Assembly (NCBI GenBank): GCA_965200235.1
Contig: OZ241339.1
Location: 3,224,001-3,288,000, forward strand
DNA length: 64,000 nucleotides
Source: Azotimanducus chitobiosivorans
Lineage (GTDB): Bacteria > Pseudomonadota > Gammaproteobacteria > Pseudomonadales > Azotimanducaceae
Direction of reading: 5' to 3'
A program made the position numbers and the translations under genes. The stretch's first letter is position 1, and each line of letters starts with the position of its first letter. Below, piece after piece: positions 27,249-35,911 of this stretch. The notes beneath the pieces were generated by a model. The model was not told where the DNA came from and made no database searches. It was given only the letters and a program-made list of their open reading frames with translations.

Positions 27249-28706
27249 CTAACGAACCTTGCGCGCGCTTGAAGACGGAATTTTGAGCGCTTCGCGGTAC
27301 TTGGCGATGGTGCGCCTGGCAACTGAGATGCCCTCTGCAGCGAGCATCTTCATAATGGCCGCATCACTGAGGGGACGCATCGGGTTCTCCTCCCGAACGA
27401 GTGTTTGAATACGAGCTCGAATAGCGACGCTCGACACTTGGCTGCCATCCGTGGCGACGAACGCGGGCGGGAAGAAATACTTGAGCTCAAAGAGACCGTG
27501 TGGCGTCTGCATGTACTTGTTGGCGGTCACGCGCGAGATTGTCGACTCGTGCATGCCAAGCGCATCGGCGACATCCTGAAGGACCATCGGCACGAGTGCG
27601 CTCGGCCCCTGTTCTAAGAATCTACGTTGGCTGGCGACGATTTCACTGGCGACGCGCAGAAGTGTGTCGCTGCGCCCGCGCAAACCGCGCAAGAACCATC
27701 TTGCCTCGATGAGCTTGTCTTTGAGATATACGTTATCGTCCGTCTTGCTGCCGCGCTCGATCATGCGCTGATAGTGCGGATTGATGCCAAGGCTCGGCCA
27801 TGCTTCCCGATTCAGCTCAACACGCCAGCTACCCTCGAATTTTCGTACCACGACATCTGGGGTTTGATAGGTGTCTTCAGCGTAGGCAAGGCTTTGCCCC
27901 GGGCGCGGGCTCATGCTCAGGATCAAGCCGAGCGCACGCTTCGCCTCGTGCTCGCTCGCGCCGGTGGCGGCGGAGATCACGCTGATATCAGGGCCCGCAA
28001 GCAGCGCGAGATGGTTCTCGACGAGATCAAGGGCGAGGATGCGCCCGGCGGCACCCTCTGGCACCTCGGCGAGTTGCAAAGATAGGCATTCACCGAGGCT
28101 GCGAGCGCCCACGCCGCTCGGTTCAAAGGATTGCACGATTTTCAGCACCGCCTCTGCACGCGCCGCCTCGACAGGAGAGCCTGCGATCGACGGCAGAATT
28201 TCTGACAAGGGTTCGATGAGCCAGCCATCTTCGTTGATTGAATAGATGATTGCAGCCGCGATGCCGCGATCCTCCTCCGCAATCCGGCTTGTCTGTAGCT
28301 GCCACAGCAGATCGTCTGTGAGTGAGCGAGCCGTTGCCTGCGGCGGAAACTCGACGTCCTGCGCAGCGCTGCTTGCGGGCCTCGGTGCAGCGTCTATCCA
28401 GGTGTCTTCCCATACCGTATCGACGGGCAGTTCCTGCGGGAGTGTCTCCCTCACCAAGGTATCGGCGAGCTCGGTCTCATCGCTCGTGTCAGGCTCGGTG
28501 CTGGACTCTGCAATATCGTTGCCGGGGTCATGCGCGTCCGTCTCGAGAAGTTCGGATTCGTGCTCAAGAAGCGGGTTCGTTTCAATCGCGTGTTGAATTT
28601 CGGCGCGCAGTTCAAGTGAGGAAATTTGCAGCAGGTGCAGTGATTGCTTGAGTTCCGGCGTGATCGCAAGCTGCTGACGCAGCTTCGTTGTCAGGGTCTG
28701 GCGCAC
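27249..28706 (-). CDS. rpoN: RNA polymerase sigma-54 factor
   Basis: 485-residue alternative sigma factor needing bacterial enhancer-binding ATPases. Region I is LRQQLAITPELKQSLHLLQISSLEL; region II is acidic (about residues 50-110); the core-binding and helix-turn-helix regions include LALGMHESTISRV-like DALGMHESTISRVTANKYM; the RpoN box is ARRTIAKYREAL near the C terminus. The gene lies just after lptB, the common order. Confidence 0.95.
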   Translation of the reverse strand: MRQTLTTKLRQQLAITPELKQSLHLLQISSLELRAEIQHAIETNPLLEHESELLETDAHDPGNDIAESSTEPDTSDETELADTLVRETLPQELPVDTVWEDTWIDAAPRPASSAAQDVEFPPQATARSLTDDLLWQLQTSRIAEEDRGIAAAIIYSINEDGWLIEPLSEILPSIAGSPVEAARAEAVLKIVQSFEPSGVGARSLGECLSLQLAEVPEGAAGRILALDLVENHLALLAGPDISVISAATGASEHEAKRALGLILSMSPRPGQSLAYAEDTYQTPDVVVRKFEGSWRVELNREAWPSLGINPHYQRMIERGSKTDDNVYLKDKLIEARWFLRGLRGRSDTLLRVASEIVASQRRFLEQGPSALVPMVLQDVADALGMHESTISRVTANKYMQTPHGLFELKYFFPPAFVATDGSQVSSVAIRARIQTLVREENPMRPLSDAAIMKMLAAEGISVARRTIAKYREALKIPSSSARKVR

Positions 28707-28715
28707 TAGCGAGAC

Positions 28716-29441
28716 CTACATTCTGAAGTCTTCACCGAGATACACGGCGCGCACCTGTGGATCGGCAAGCACCGTTGCCGGATCGCCTTCGGCGAGTTTC
28801 CGGCCGCTGCCAATGATGAGTGCGCGATCACAGGTCGAGAGGGCATCACGCACATTGTGGTCGGTCATGATGATGCCAATATGCCGTTTCTTGAGGTCGA
28901 GTATCTGCCGTTTGATCTGCGCAACCGAGATAGGGTCAACGCCCGCAAACGGTTCGTCAAGCAGGATGAACTTCGGTCCGCCCGCAAGCGCACGGGCAAT
29001 TTCGACGCGGCGGCGCTCGCCGCCTGAAAGCGAGCGTCCGGGCTGAGAGCGGATGGCACCAAGGTCGAACTCGTCGATCAATCGCTCCACGAGGTCTGCT
29101 TGTTCGGATGGCAGCAGACTCGTGCGTAGCTCGGCGATGGCGTGGATGTTCTCTTCGACCGACAGGCCACGGAATACGCTCGCCTCCTGTGGTAGGAGGC
29201 CGAGGCCACAACGCGCCCGAACGTGAATCGGCTCCAAGGTGATGTCGCGCCCGGCGATGAGGATTCTTCCCCGGTCGGGACGGACGAGGCCCATGAGCAT
29301 ATTGAAGCAGGTCGTCTTGCCAGCGCCATTTGGACCGAGCAGCCCGAATACTTCGCCTTGCTGCACGGTGAGCGAGACATCGTTGACCACCGGCGTGCCA
29401 CCAAACTGCTTGTGCAAATGTTCGGCGATTAGCGACGACAT
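28716..29441 (-). CDS. lptB: LPS export ABC transporter ATP-binding protein LptB
   Basis: 241-residue cytoplasmic ATPase of the LptB2FG extractor that drives lipopolysaccharide out of the inner membrane. Walker A is GPNGAGKTT, Q-loop LLPQEASVFRGLSVEEN, signature LSGGERRRVEIARAL, Walker B FILLDEPFAGVDP, switch TDHNVRD. It overlaps lptA by 13 nt. Confidence 0.96.
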   Translation of the reverse strand: MSSLIAEHLHKQFGGTPVVNDVSLTVQQGEVFGLLGPNGAGKTTCFNMLMGLVRPDRGRILIAGRDITLEPIHVRARCGLGLLPQEASVFRGLSVEENIHAIAELRTSLLPSEQADLVERLIDEFDLGAIRSQPGRSLSGGERRRVEIARALAGGPKFILLDEPFAGVDPISVAQIKRQILDLKKRHIGIIMTDHNVRDALSTCDRALIIGSGRKLAEGDPATVLADPQVRAVYLGEDFRM

Positions 29442-29980
29442 GGCACTCGCGGTGCTGGCGACGCGCCTTGATTTTCGCCCAGTGTGGCGATGACGTTTGC
29501 TGGCAGGCGCATTTCAACTTCGCCGGAAGCTTCAGTCTTGCCGCGCGTAATGTCATACAGGATGAGATTGCCGCGAAACTCAACATCAGACTGCCGCAGC
29601 ACCGCATCGCCACTCAGTTCAAGAGTTTGGGCGCGCAGATCGTAGATCATCTGCTTTGCAAGCGCGGTCACTTCGGGTTCGTCCGGGCGAATGCACTGCG
29701 CGTAGGAAACGGCGTCATTCGCTTCGCCTTGGCTCGCGGCGATTTCGACGACCTGACCGTCTTCGCGCTTCGCGCGCAAAATTTCCGACGAAAGCGTGAG
29801 GCTTCCTTGGGTGAGGGTGACGGTGCCTTTGTAAGTGATGACGCCAGAACGCTCGTCGAGCTCAGCGCTCTCGCCCTTGATGATGATTTCTTGCAGCCTG
29901 TCTTCCTCCCATCCATATGCGCCCGCGGACGAACCAAGCGCAAGCAACGCGGAGAATGTATATGCGAAACGAGTATTCAC
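29429..29980 (-). CDS. lptA: Periplasmic LPS transport protein LptA
   Basis: 183 residues with a signal peptide (FAYTFSALLALGSSAGAYG) and an OstA-like beta-jellyroll: IKGESAELDERSGVITYKG, SSEILRAKREDGQVVEIAAS, LELSGDAVLRQSDVEFRGN. It forms the bridge that carries LPS from LptC to LptD. Overlaps both neighbours (lptC by 4 nt, lptB by 13 nt). Confidence 0.9.
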   Translation of the reverse strand: MNTRFAYTFSALLALGSSAGAYGWEEDRLQEIIIKGESAELDERSGVITYKGTVTLTQGSLTLSSEILRAKREDGQVVEIAASQGEANDAVSYAQCIRPDEPEVTALAKQMIYDLRAQTLELSGDAVLRQSDVEFRGNLILYDITRGKTEASGEVEMRLPANVIATLGENQGASPAPRVPCRR

Positions 29981-30576
29981 TCAAAAATAACCATGGGCTC
30001 AATGCGCGTTGTGACGTGCTCCTCGCTGCTCGATGCAAGCAAGAGTATCTGTTTCTGAAGGTTAAGATCAAGTTCCGCCGCACGTGTATCGATGGCATGC
30101 GAGCGAATGTGGACCGAGCCCGGTGCCTTCACTTGCCGACCTTGGTCTCTGATGATGAGCCGTTCTGTATTGAACTTCACTTGATCACTTAACTGTTCGC
30201 CGCCCTCTAGCTGCGCACGCACCTGCGAGTAGAGGATGATGGTCTCCTGCTCGCCAGCTTCTTCAAGTGTGCCAAGCCCTGCGCTCGCCCGTAGATTGGC
30301 GCCCAAGTCGTTTTGCATCAGCATGTTCGGTGCCGTGAACGCAAGCCTGCCGTCGAGATGATAGGCGATGCGGGGCGACCGCAAGGACCAACTGACGGCA
30401 CCATCCTCGCCAAATGCGCGCACACTCGCGTCCATGATGGTGAGATCAGGTCCTCCGGTCACTGTGCGCGCTTCTGTAGATGACTGTCGCACCTGTTCGC
30501 CCGGTGCTGGCAGCAGCAGGAGCGCAAGGGAGATCAGCAGGGCGCCGACAAGGATGACGCTTAGAGGCAGATTCAT
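29977..30576 (-). CDS. lptC: LPS export protein LptC
   Basis: 199-residue bitopic protein: one N-terminal helix (LSVILVGALLISLALLLLPA), then a jellyroll with MDASVRAFGEDGAVSWSLRS and LIIRDQGRQVKAPGSVHIRS. Receives LPS from LptB2FG and passes it to LptA. Its start overlaps the kdsC stop by 4 nt. Confidence 0.9.
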   Translation of the reverse strand: MNLPLSVILVGALLISLALLLLPAPGEQVRQSSTEARTVTGGPDLTIMDASVRAFGEDGAVSWSLRSPRIAYHLDGRLAFTAPNMLMQNDLGANLRASAGLGTLEEAGEQETIILYSQVRAQLEGGEQLSDQVKFNTERLIIRDQGRQVKAPGSVHIRSHAIDTRAAELDLNLQKQILLLASSSEEHVTTRIEPMVIFE

Positions 30577-31142
30577 GGGACTGTGCTGTTTGGATAGACG
30601 CCGAGAGGCTCGTCGAGGGCACCCTGTGCGTGCATGATCAGCATCGCAACGTCGCGAACGGCGCCTCTGCCTCCCATGCTTTCGGTAACGTGAGTCGCTT
30701 GCGAGCGAACCACCGGGTGGGCATCGGCGGGTGCGACTGACAGGCCGGCAATCGCAAAGAGCGCGAGATCGGCAAGATCGTCGCCCACGGCCGCAACTGT
30801 GTGCGGCTCGAGACCAAGCTCTGTGAGCAGGCCTTCTAGTGCCGCGCCCTTGTCGCTCACATGTGAGAGCGCATGGTCAATGCCAAGTTCGCGCATGCGA
30901 TAGTCGAACGCTAGCGAGCCTCTGCCACTGATCACGGCGACTTTGACGCCGCTGCCCATCAGCATTCGTATTGCGTGCCCATCTTGTGCATAAAAGCTGA
31001 GTCCTATCGAAATATCGGTTGCTGCGGCGTGCGCAGGCGAGGCGAAGTAGTGCAGTGCGCCGTCGGTGAGCACACCGTCGCAGTCAAGCACTAGCAGCTT
31101 GATGCTGCGAGCCAGCTCAATGATGTCTTCATTTGCTGTCAT
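30573..31142 (-). CDS. kdsC: KDO-8-phosphate phosphatase
   Basis: HAD-family phosphatase releasing KDO for lipopolysaccharide core synthesis. From the ATG at 31142 it is 189 residues; the frame extends 12 codons upstream but this start overlaps the yrbG stop as ATGA and fits the family. Catalytic D20 and D22 in LVLDCDGVLTDG; VISGRGS (motif II), and GDDLADL (motif IV). kdsD, which sits between yrbG and kdsC in E. coli, is absent here. Confidence 0.92.
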   Translation of the reverse strand: MTANEDIIELARSIKLLVLDCDGVLTDGALHYFASPAHAAATDISIGLSFYAQDGHAIRMLMGSGVKVAVISGRGSLAFDYRMRELGIDHALSHVSDKGAALEGLLTELGLEPHTVAAVGDDLADLALFAIAGLSVAPADAHPVVRSQATHVTESMGGRGAVRDVAMLIMHAQGALDEPLGVYPNSTVP

Positions 31143-32098
31143 GAATGCACCACGAGCAAACCCATATAGCCGAGCCACGCTACGAACAGCAGCGACCCGG
31201 AGGCTCTGCCGATGACGTGTTTGGCCGATGCGCTTGCGAACAAGTACATTGACAAGGTGAGAATCATCAGCATTCCGCCGTCACGAAATAGCTCGAGCTG
31301 GTCGAGCTGTGTTGGTGCGAGTAGCCCCGGAATGGCGAGCACGAGCAGCAGGTTGAGAATGTTTGAGCCGATGACATTGCCGATGGCGACTTCCGAATGG
31401 CCTTTCAGTGCGGCGCCGATCGTGACAGCGAGCTCGGGCAAACTCGTGCCGACAGCGATGATCGTGAGTCCAATGACAAAGGTTCGCACGCCGAGTTCTT
31501 TTGCAAGGCTGGTGGCGCCGTAAATGAGCAGGTCACAGGCTACTTGCAAGACGACGATGCCGATCAACGTCCAGACAAGGCCGCGCACGAGCGACATTGA
31601 AGAACGCTGAACAATCTCATCTTCAATGGCGGATTCCATAGTCTCAGGAATGTGATCGCGATTGCGCACGATGTAGATGATTGATAGTGCAAACAATCCG
31701 AGCAGCATGATTGCATCGCCACGCCCAACCATCAGGTTGCCGATGGCAATCAATCCAACCAAGGTCACTGCCAGCATGAACGGCATTTCGATTTTCAGCA
31801 TTTCCCGCCGCATGGCAATTGGCATGATCATCGCAGTGATGCCGAGCACGAGGCCGATATTGGCTATGTTTGAGCCGATGGCGTTGCCGATGGCTAGATC
31901 GGGTTCTGCCTTCATTGAAGCGCGGATCGCCACCCAGACTTCAGGGGCCGAGGTGCCAACGGCGATGATGGTGAGCCCGATCACGAATCTTGAAACGCCG
32001 AGGCGATCAGCGCTTGCGATGCCGCCCGACACAAATCGTTCTGCGCCCCACACAACACCGACAATGCCGATGGTCATGCTAGCGAGGGCGAGGAGCAT
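31139..32098 (-). CDS. yrbG: Calcium/sodium antiporter (YrbG family)
   Basis: 319 residues, ten or so hydrophobic helices in two inverted halves. The paired alpha repeats are visible: VGTSAPEVWVAIRASMKAEP with AIGNAIGSNIANI in the first half, VGTSLPELAVTIGAALKGHS with AIGNVIGSNILNL in the second. It precedes kdsC with an ATGA overlap. Confidence 0.93.
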   Translation of the reverse strand: MLLALASMTIGIVGVVWGAERFVSGGIASADRLGVSRFVIGLTIIAVGTSAPEVWVAIRASMKAEPDLAIGNAIGSNIANIGLVLGITAMIMPIAMRREMLKIEMPFMLAVTLVGLIAIGNLMVGRGDAIMLLGLFALSIIYIVRNRDHIPETMESAIEDEIVQRSSMSLVRGLVWTLIGIVVLQVACDLLIYGATSLAKELGVRTFVIGLTIIAVGTSLPELAVTIGAALKGHSEVAIGNVIGSNILNLLLVLAIPGLLAPTQLDQLELFRDGGMLMILTLSMYLFASASAKHVIGRASGSLLFVAWLGYMGLLVVHS

Positions 32099-32161
32099 CG
32101 TGCCTCCCGAGTGAACTCCCGACGAGCAGTCGCTGATCGACAGAACAGGCTCGACGCGACA

Positions 32162-33424
32162 CTATCGTGTCCCTGTTCGCCGATACGAGGTGCGCGCGTA
32201 CCGACGCTTTCGCACATTCGGCGGCTGACTCACACCTGAACTTTCTTGAAACGCTTGCCACCAGTCGTGCAGGGCACTGTCCACACTGCCCGTTTCCGCA
32301 CGCAGGTGCAGCAGGTCGTAGCCCGCTCGAAAGCGTTCCAATGCCAGTGTCTTCTGAGCGCGCTTGCATGATTCGAGACGTGACTGTAGCGCCCAGACAT
32401 CGCGCACAAACATACTCGCATAGCGCGGGATTGCCATTGCACCGCGCAGCTCGTTCAATGCGTCGTTGCCTGCTTGCGTATGCCGGAGATCAAAGCTTTC
32501 TGATTCGTCCTGACGCTCAAGGGCAAGTTGGTACCCGGAAAAATACACGACGCTTAGCAAGAATGCGAAGGTGACAGGCCGATTATCCGAAACGCGATGG
32601 TCCGTGTTTTGCAGCGCCTTGTGAATCAGCGTACTGTCCCGAGGGGAAGAAGTCGGAAAGAGCAAGTCGATCAAGCCGAAGTCTTCGGCAAGATTCCAGC
32701 TCTTTTCTGCATGTCCGTTCATGAGCAGCTTCACGCACTCGTCGTATTTTCGTCGCGGGCTGACCTTCTCGATCATGTCCTTGCAGGTGCGCATTGCACT
32801 TGCTGTGTGACGTTCGATGGAGAGACCGAGCTTTGCCGAAATGCGAAGCGCGCGCAGGATGCGAACAGGGTCCTCGATAAAGCGCGCCTCGGGATTGCCG
32901 ATCAAGCGCAGCGATCGGGATCGCAAGTCCGCATAGCCGCTGCAGAAGTCGATCAAATCGTCATTGAACGGATCGTAGTAGAAGGCGTTGATGGTGAAAT
33001 CCCGTCGCAGGGCATCTTCCTGTTGATTGCCCCAAGCGTTATCACGAAGAATCACGCCATCTGTGGACACCACCCGCGCTTGGCCGCGCAGCTCCTCGAA
33101 GCTCGAGGCCACCTTGGCCTGATCCTTGTCGTGCGAAGTTCGATAAGTGGACACTTCGGTCACATGCCGCCCATGCACGACATGCACGATTTTGAACCGG
33201 CGCCCGACGATGCGCGCGCGCGCGAATACCGAGCAGATCTCTTCCGGCAGCGCATCAGTGGCAACATCAAAGTCCTTCGGCCGCCGGCCAAGCAGCAGGT
33301 CCCGCACGGCGCCACCGACGATCCACGCATCATAGCCAGCGCTGCGCAAGCGGCCGAGCACAGACCTCGCGCGTCGGTCAATACGATTCGGATCAATGCC
33401 GCTATTGCTGATGGATTCGCGCAT
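32162..33424 (-). CDS. pcnB: Poly(A) polymerase I
   Basis: 420-residue nucleotidyltransferase that adds 3' poly(A) tails, promoting RNA decay. Catalytic block AWIVGGAVRDLLLGRRPKDF with DVATDA, then FKIVHVVHGRH, RRDFTINAFYYDPFNDDLID and RFIEDPVRILRALR. The basic tail (RKRRYARTSYRRTGTR) is typical and separates PcnB from CCA-adding enzymes. It follows gluQ by 68 nt, as in many gammaproteobacteria; folK is not adjacent. Confidence 0.93.
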   Translation of the reverse strand: MRESISNSGIDPNRIDRRARSVLGRLRSAGYDAWIVGGAVRDLLLGRRPKDFDVATDALPEEICSVFARARIVGRRFKIVHVVHGRHVTEVSTYRTSHDKDQAKVASSFEELRGQARVVSTDGVILRDNAWGNQQEDALRRDFTINAFYYDPFNDDLIDFCSGYADLRSRSLRLIGNPEARFIEDPVRILRALRISAKLGLSIERHTASAMRTCKDMIEKVSPRRKYDECVKLLMNGHAEKSWNLAEDFGLIDLLFPTSSPRDSTLIHKALQNTDHRVSDNRPVTFAFLLSVVYFSGYQLALERQDESESFDLRHTQAGNDALNELRGAMAIPRYASMFVRDVWALQSRLESCKRAQKTLALERFRAGYDLLHLRAETGSVDSALHDWWQAFQESSGVSQPPNVRKRRYARTSYRRTGTR

Positions 33425-33492
33425 AGGTCGCTCGCAACGCCGCCAGTGCGTCCCGCGTATGTTCCTGAACGTCGAACAAACGCGCCACTATA

Positions 33493-34380
33493 TCAAAGGC
33501 ACACGAAATCAGAACGAGTCAGCTGCGCAGGCAGGCGGCGAAGCGTGAACCGCGCGCTCGCCCAAGCGAGCAATGATTCGGGTGAATGCTCAGAGAGCTT
33601 TGGCGGGAGAAGTCCGAGAAGCTGCATGCAGGTACTCAAGTGCTGCTTGACATCGTGTTCGGAAAGGGCGTTGATCGGCGTCGAAGCGAGGCTCTTGCTC
33701 GCCTTGTGCCCACTGGTATCGAGTACGACCGGTATATGGGCAAAGCTCGGCGCACGAAGTCCGAGTGCTTCGGCAAGGGCGACTTGGCGCGGCGTGCTGG
33801 TGAGCAGGTCTGCACCTCGAACCACGTGCGTCACGTGCATGTCCGCATCATCAAGCACGGTCGCGAGATGATAGGCGATAAACCCGTCGCGCCGCACGAC
33901 CACGAAGTCCCCGCAGCTGGTAGATAAGTCCTCGCAATACCGACCTTGGATTTCGTCTTCGACACACACCTCGCCCGGCGGCACGATGAATCGCGTGGAT
34001 TGGTTGGCTGATGGCGCATGACGCGCCTGTCGGCAGGTGCCAGGGTATGTGCTGAACCCCAAGAGCGTCTTTCGTGAGCAGATACACTGGTAGACCCTGT
34101 GTGCGCTGCGAAGGGTTCGGATAGCACGCGCATAGAGTTCTTCGCGCTCGCTTTGCCAGATGGGCGGCTCGTCGCTCTCGAGGCCGTGCCTTGCGAGTAT
34201 CTCAATGATGTCGGTGGCGTGCTTGCGGTCGCTGCGCGCCCGATCTAGATCATCAATGCGCAGTAGCCACCTGCCGCCGTGCGACTTGCTGTCGAGAAAG
34301 CTCGCAACCGCCGTTAGCAGCGAACCAAAGTGCAGCGGACCGCTTGGCGTTGGCGCGAAACGCCCGACAGGAGCACGCAC
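33493..34380 (-). CDS. gluQ: Glutamyl-Q tRNA(Asp) synthetase
   Basis: Truncated GluRS-like enzyme that attaches glutamate to queuosine in tRNA(Asp). The GTG at 34380, overlapping the dksA TAG by one base, gives 295 residues, the family length; the frame is open further upstream without family similarity. Class I motif HFGS in GRFAPTPSGPLHFGS, then LRIDDLDRAR; the zinc cysteines are in YQCICS and the YPGTCR region. No anticodon-binding domain, as expected. It lies between dksA and pcnB. Confidence 0.93.
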   Translation of the reverse strand: MRAPVGRFAPTPSGPLHFGSLLTAVASFLDSKSHGGRWLLRIDDLDRARSDRKHATDIIEILARHGLESDEPPIWQSEREELYARAIRTLRSAHRVYQCICSRKTLLGFSTYPGTCRQARHAPSANQSTRFIVPPGEVCVEDEIQGRYCEDLSTSCGDFVVVRRDGFIAYHLATVLDDADMHVTHVVRGADLLTSTPRQVALAEALGLRAPSFAHIPVVLDTSGHKASKSLASTPINALSEHDVKQHLSTCMQLLGLLPPKLSEHSPESLLAWASARFTLRRLPAQLTRSDFVCL

Positions 34381-34817
34381 TATCCTGTGATCTGTCGTTC
34401 CTTCAATTCGTCGATGGTCTTGCAATCGACACACTGATTCGCAGTCGGACGCGCTTCGAGGCGTCTAATGCCAATTTCGACGCCGCAGGAGTCGCAGTAG
34501 CCGTAATCGCCTTGGTCGAGGCGGTCGATGGTGGAGTCGATTTTGCGGATGAGCTTGCGTTCACGATCCCGGGTGCGAAGCTCAAGGCTGAATTCTTCTT
34601 CCTGAGTGGCTCGGTCCGCAGGGTCGGGGAACTGTGTCGCGCCGCCCTTCATGTGAGTGACAGTGCGGTCCACTTCCTCCATGAGCTGTTGCCGCCAAGA
34701 AAGGAGGATGTCTCGAAAATGCTTGACTTGCCCACTGCTCATATAGGGTTCGTCGGCTTGCGCCCGATACGGCTCGAAGGTCTTAAAGACCGAATTCAAA
34801 CTGCGTTGCTCAATCAT
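34380..34817 (-). CDS. dksA: RNA polymerase-binding transcription factor DksA
   Basis: 145 residues (E. coli 151). Coiled-coil with acidic tip (DPADRATQEEEFSLELRTRD) and a zinc finger CDSCG...CVDC. It works with ppGpp at the polymerase secondary channel to control rRNA and other promoters. The N-terminal YEPYRAQADEPYMSSGQ-type start is normal. Confidence 0.95.
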   Translation of the reverse strand: MIEQRSLNSVFKTFEPYRAQADEPYMSSGQVKHFRDILLSWRQQLMEEVDRTVTHMKGGATQFPDPADRATQEEEFSLELRTRDRERKLIRKIDSTIDRLDQGDYGYCDSCGVEIGIRRLEARPTANQCVDCKTIDELKERQITG

Positions 34818-34909
34818 GGGATATCGGGTTCCATGTCATGGACGGTCGCCTTGTCAATCCGTCACAGTCGAAAAGGGGAGAGCAAAGTACCAGAAGTTGC
34901 AGATTTTGG

Positions 34910-35911
34910 CTACAAGTCGGCGAACGCTGTGCGAAGGGCGGCGTAGGCATCCCTTGCGGACAAGCGTGCGCCATAATGCCTAACAATGCCGGATGCGGCG
35001 AAATTGCCGAAGGCGGCCATGGCAGCGGCCTCACCGCCGCTCGCATAGGCTTGGAGCACGGCGCCTGCGTACATATCACCGGCACCGGTGGTGTCCACCA
35101 CGGCCGCATTCGGCGAAATGCTCGGTGGCGCGCTCGCTCGCGCCTGTGCGCCTTGTGACTGGCAGAGGCTTCCGTGCGCACCGAGCGTGATATGCAAGTA
35201 CTGCGCGTGCTCGCCGAGGAGTATGCTGGCATCGTCAAGCCGGTCGCTGCCGGTCAACAGCAGCGCCTCCTCAAGATTGCAGAATAGGTGCGTGACGCCG
35301 CCTTCAAGCATGCGCTCAAGGTTTGAGCGGCAGAACTCGACCATGCTGGCATCAGAAAGTGTCAGCGCCGTATCAAGGCGATGCGCGCGTGCGAGCGTCA
35401 ATGCTTCAAGGCATGTGTCGGTGCAGACATCGCTGCCAGCCATGTAGCCTTCAACGTACACGAGATCAGCGTTCGCAAGCGCGGCTTCGTTCAGGTCCTG
35501 TTGGCGCAGCTCGGCCGACACGCCGAGAAATGTCAGCATGGTACGCTCGGCATCGTCGCTGATGAGGACGAGGCACTGACCGCTCGTGCCGGCATCAGTG
35601 TGCGGGGCGGGTTGGGTGTCCACGCCGTAGCTTTGCAGGTCGCTGATAAACCATTGCCCGACATCATCGTCGGCAACGCGCCCACAAAAGTATGCCTCGC
35701 CGCCAAAACCAACAAACGCAGCCGCGGTGTTGGCAGCCGAGCCGCCCCCGCAGCGGCGCATTGGTTCGCCGAGCGCGGCGCACTTCGCGCCAAGCGTTTG
35801 TTCATCAATCAATGCCATGTGGCCCTTGGTCAACCGCATGGCATCAAGCTCGGTATCGGAAACGCGAAATTCCTGATCAACGAGGGCATTGCCGATAGCG
35901 AAGATACGCAC
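34910..35911 (-). CDS. PfkB-family sugar kinase, adenosine kinase-like
   Basis: 333 residues from the GTG at 35911, which overlaps the last base of the hemL remnant's TAG; an upstream ATG at 36010 would run through hemL coding sequence and is rejected. N-terminal RIFAIGNALVDQEFRV, the glycine motif RRCGGGSAANTAAAFVGFGG and the anion-hole/catalytic DTTGAGDMYAGAVL (catalytic Asp in GAGD) define the ribokinase family; this branch is annotated adenosine kinase. Substrate is not certain. Confidence 0.87.
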   Translation of the reverse strand: MRIFAIGNALVDQEFRVSDTELDAMRLTKGHMALIDEQTLGAKCAALGEPMRRCGGGSAANTAAAFVGFGGEAYFCGRVADDDVGQWFISDLQSYGVDTQPAPHTDAGTSGQCLVLISDDAERTMLTFLGVSAELRQQDLNEAALANADLVYVEGYMAGSDVCTDTCLEALTLARAHRLDTALTLSDASMVEFCRSNLERMLEGGVTHLFCNLEEALLLTGSDRLDDASILLGEHAQYLHITLGAHGSLCQSQGAQARASAPPSISPNAAVVDTTGAGDMYAGAVLQAYASGGEAAAMAAFGNFAASGIVRHYGARLSARDAYAALRTAFADL

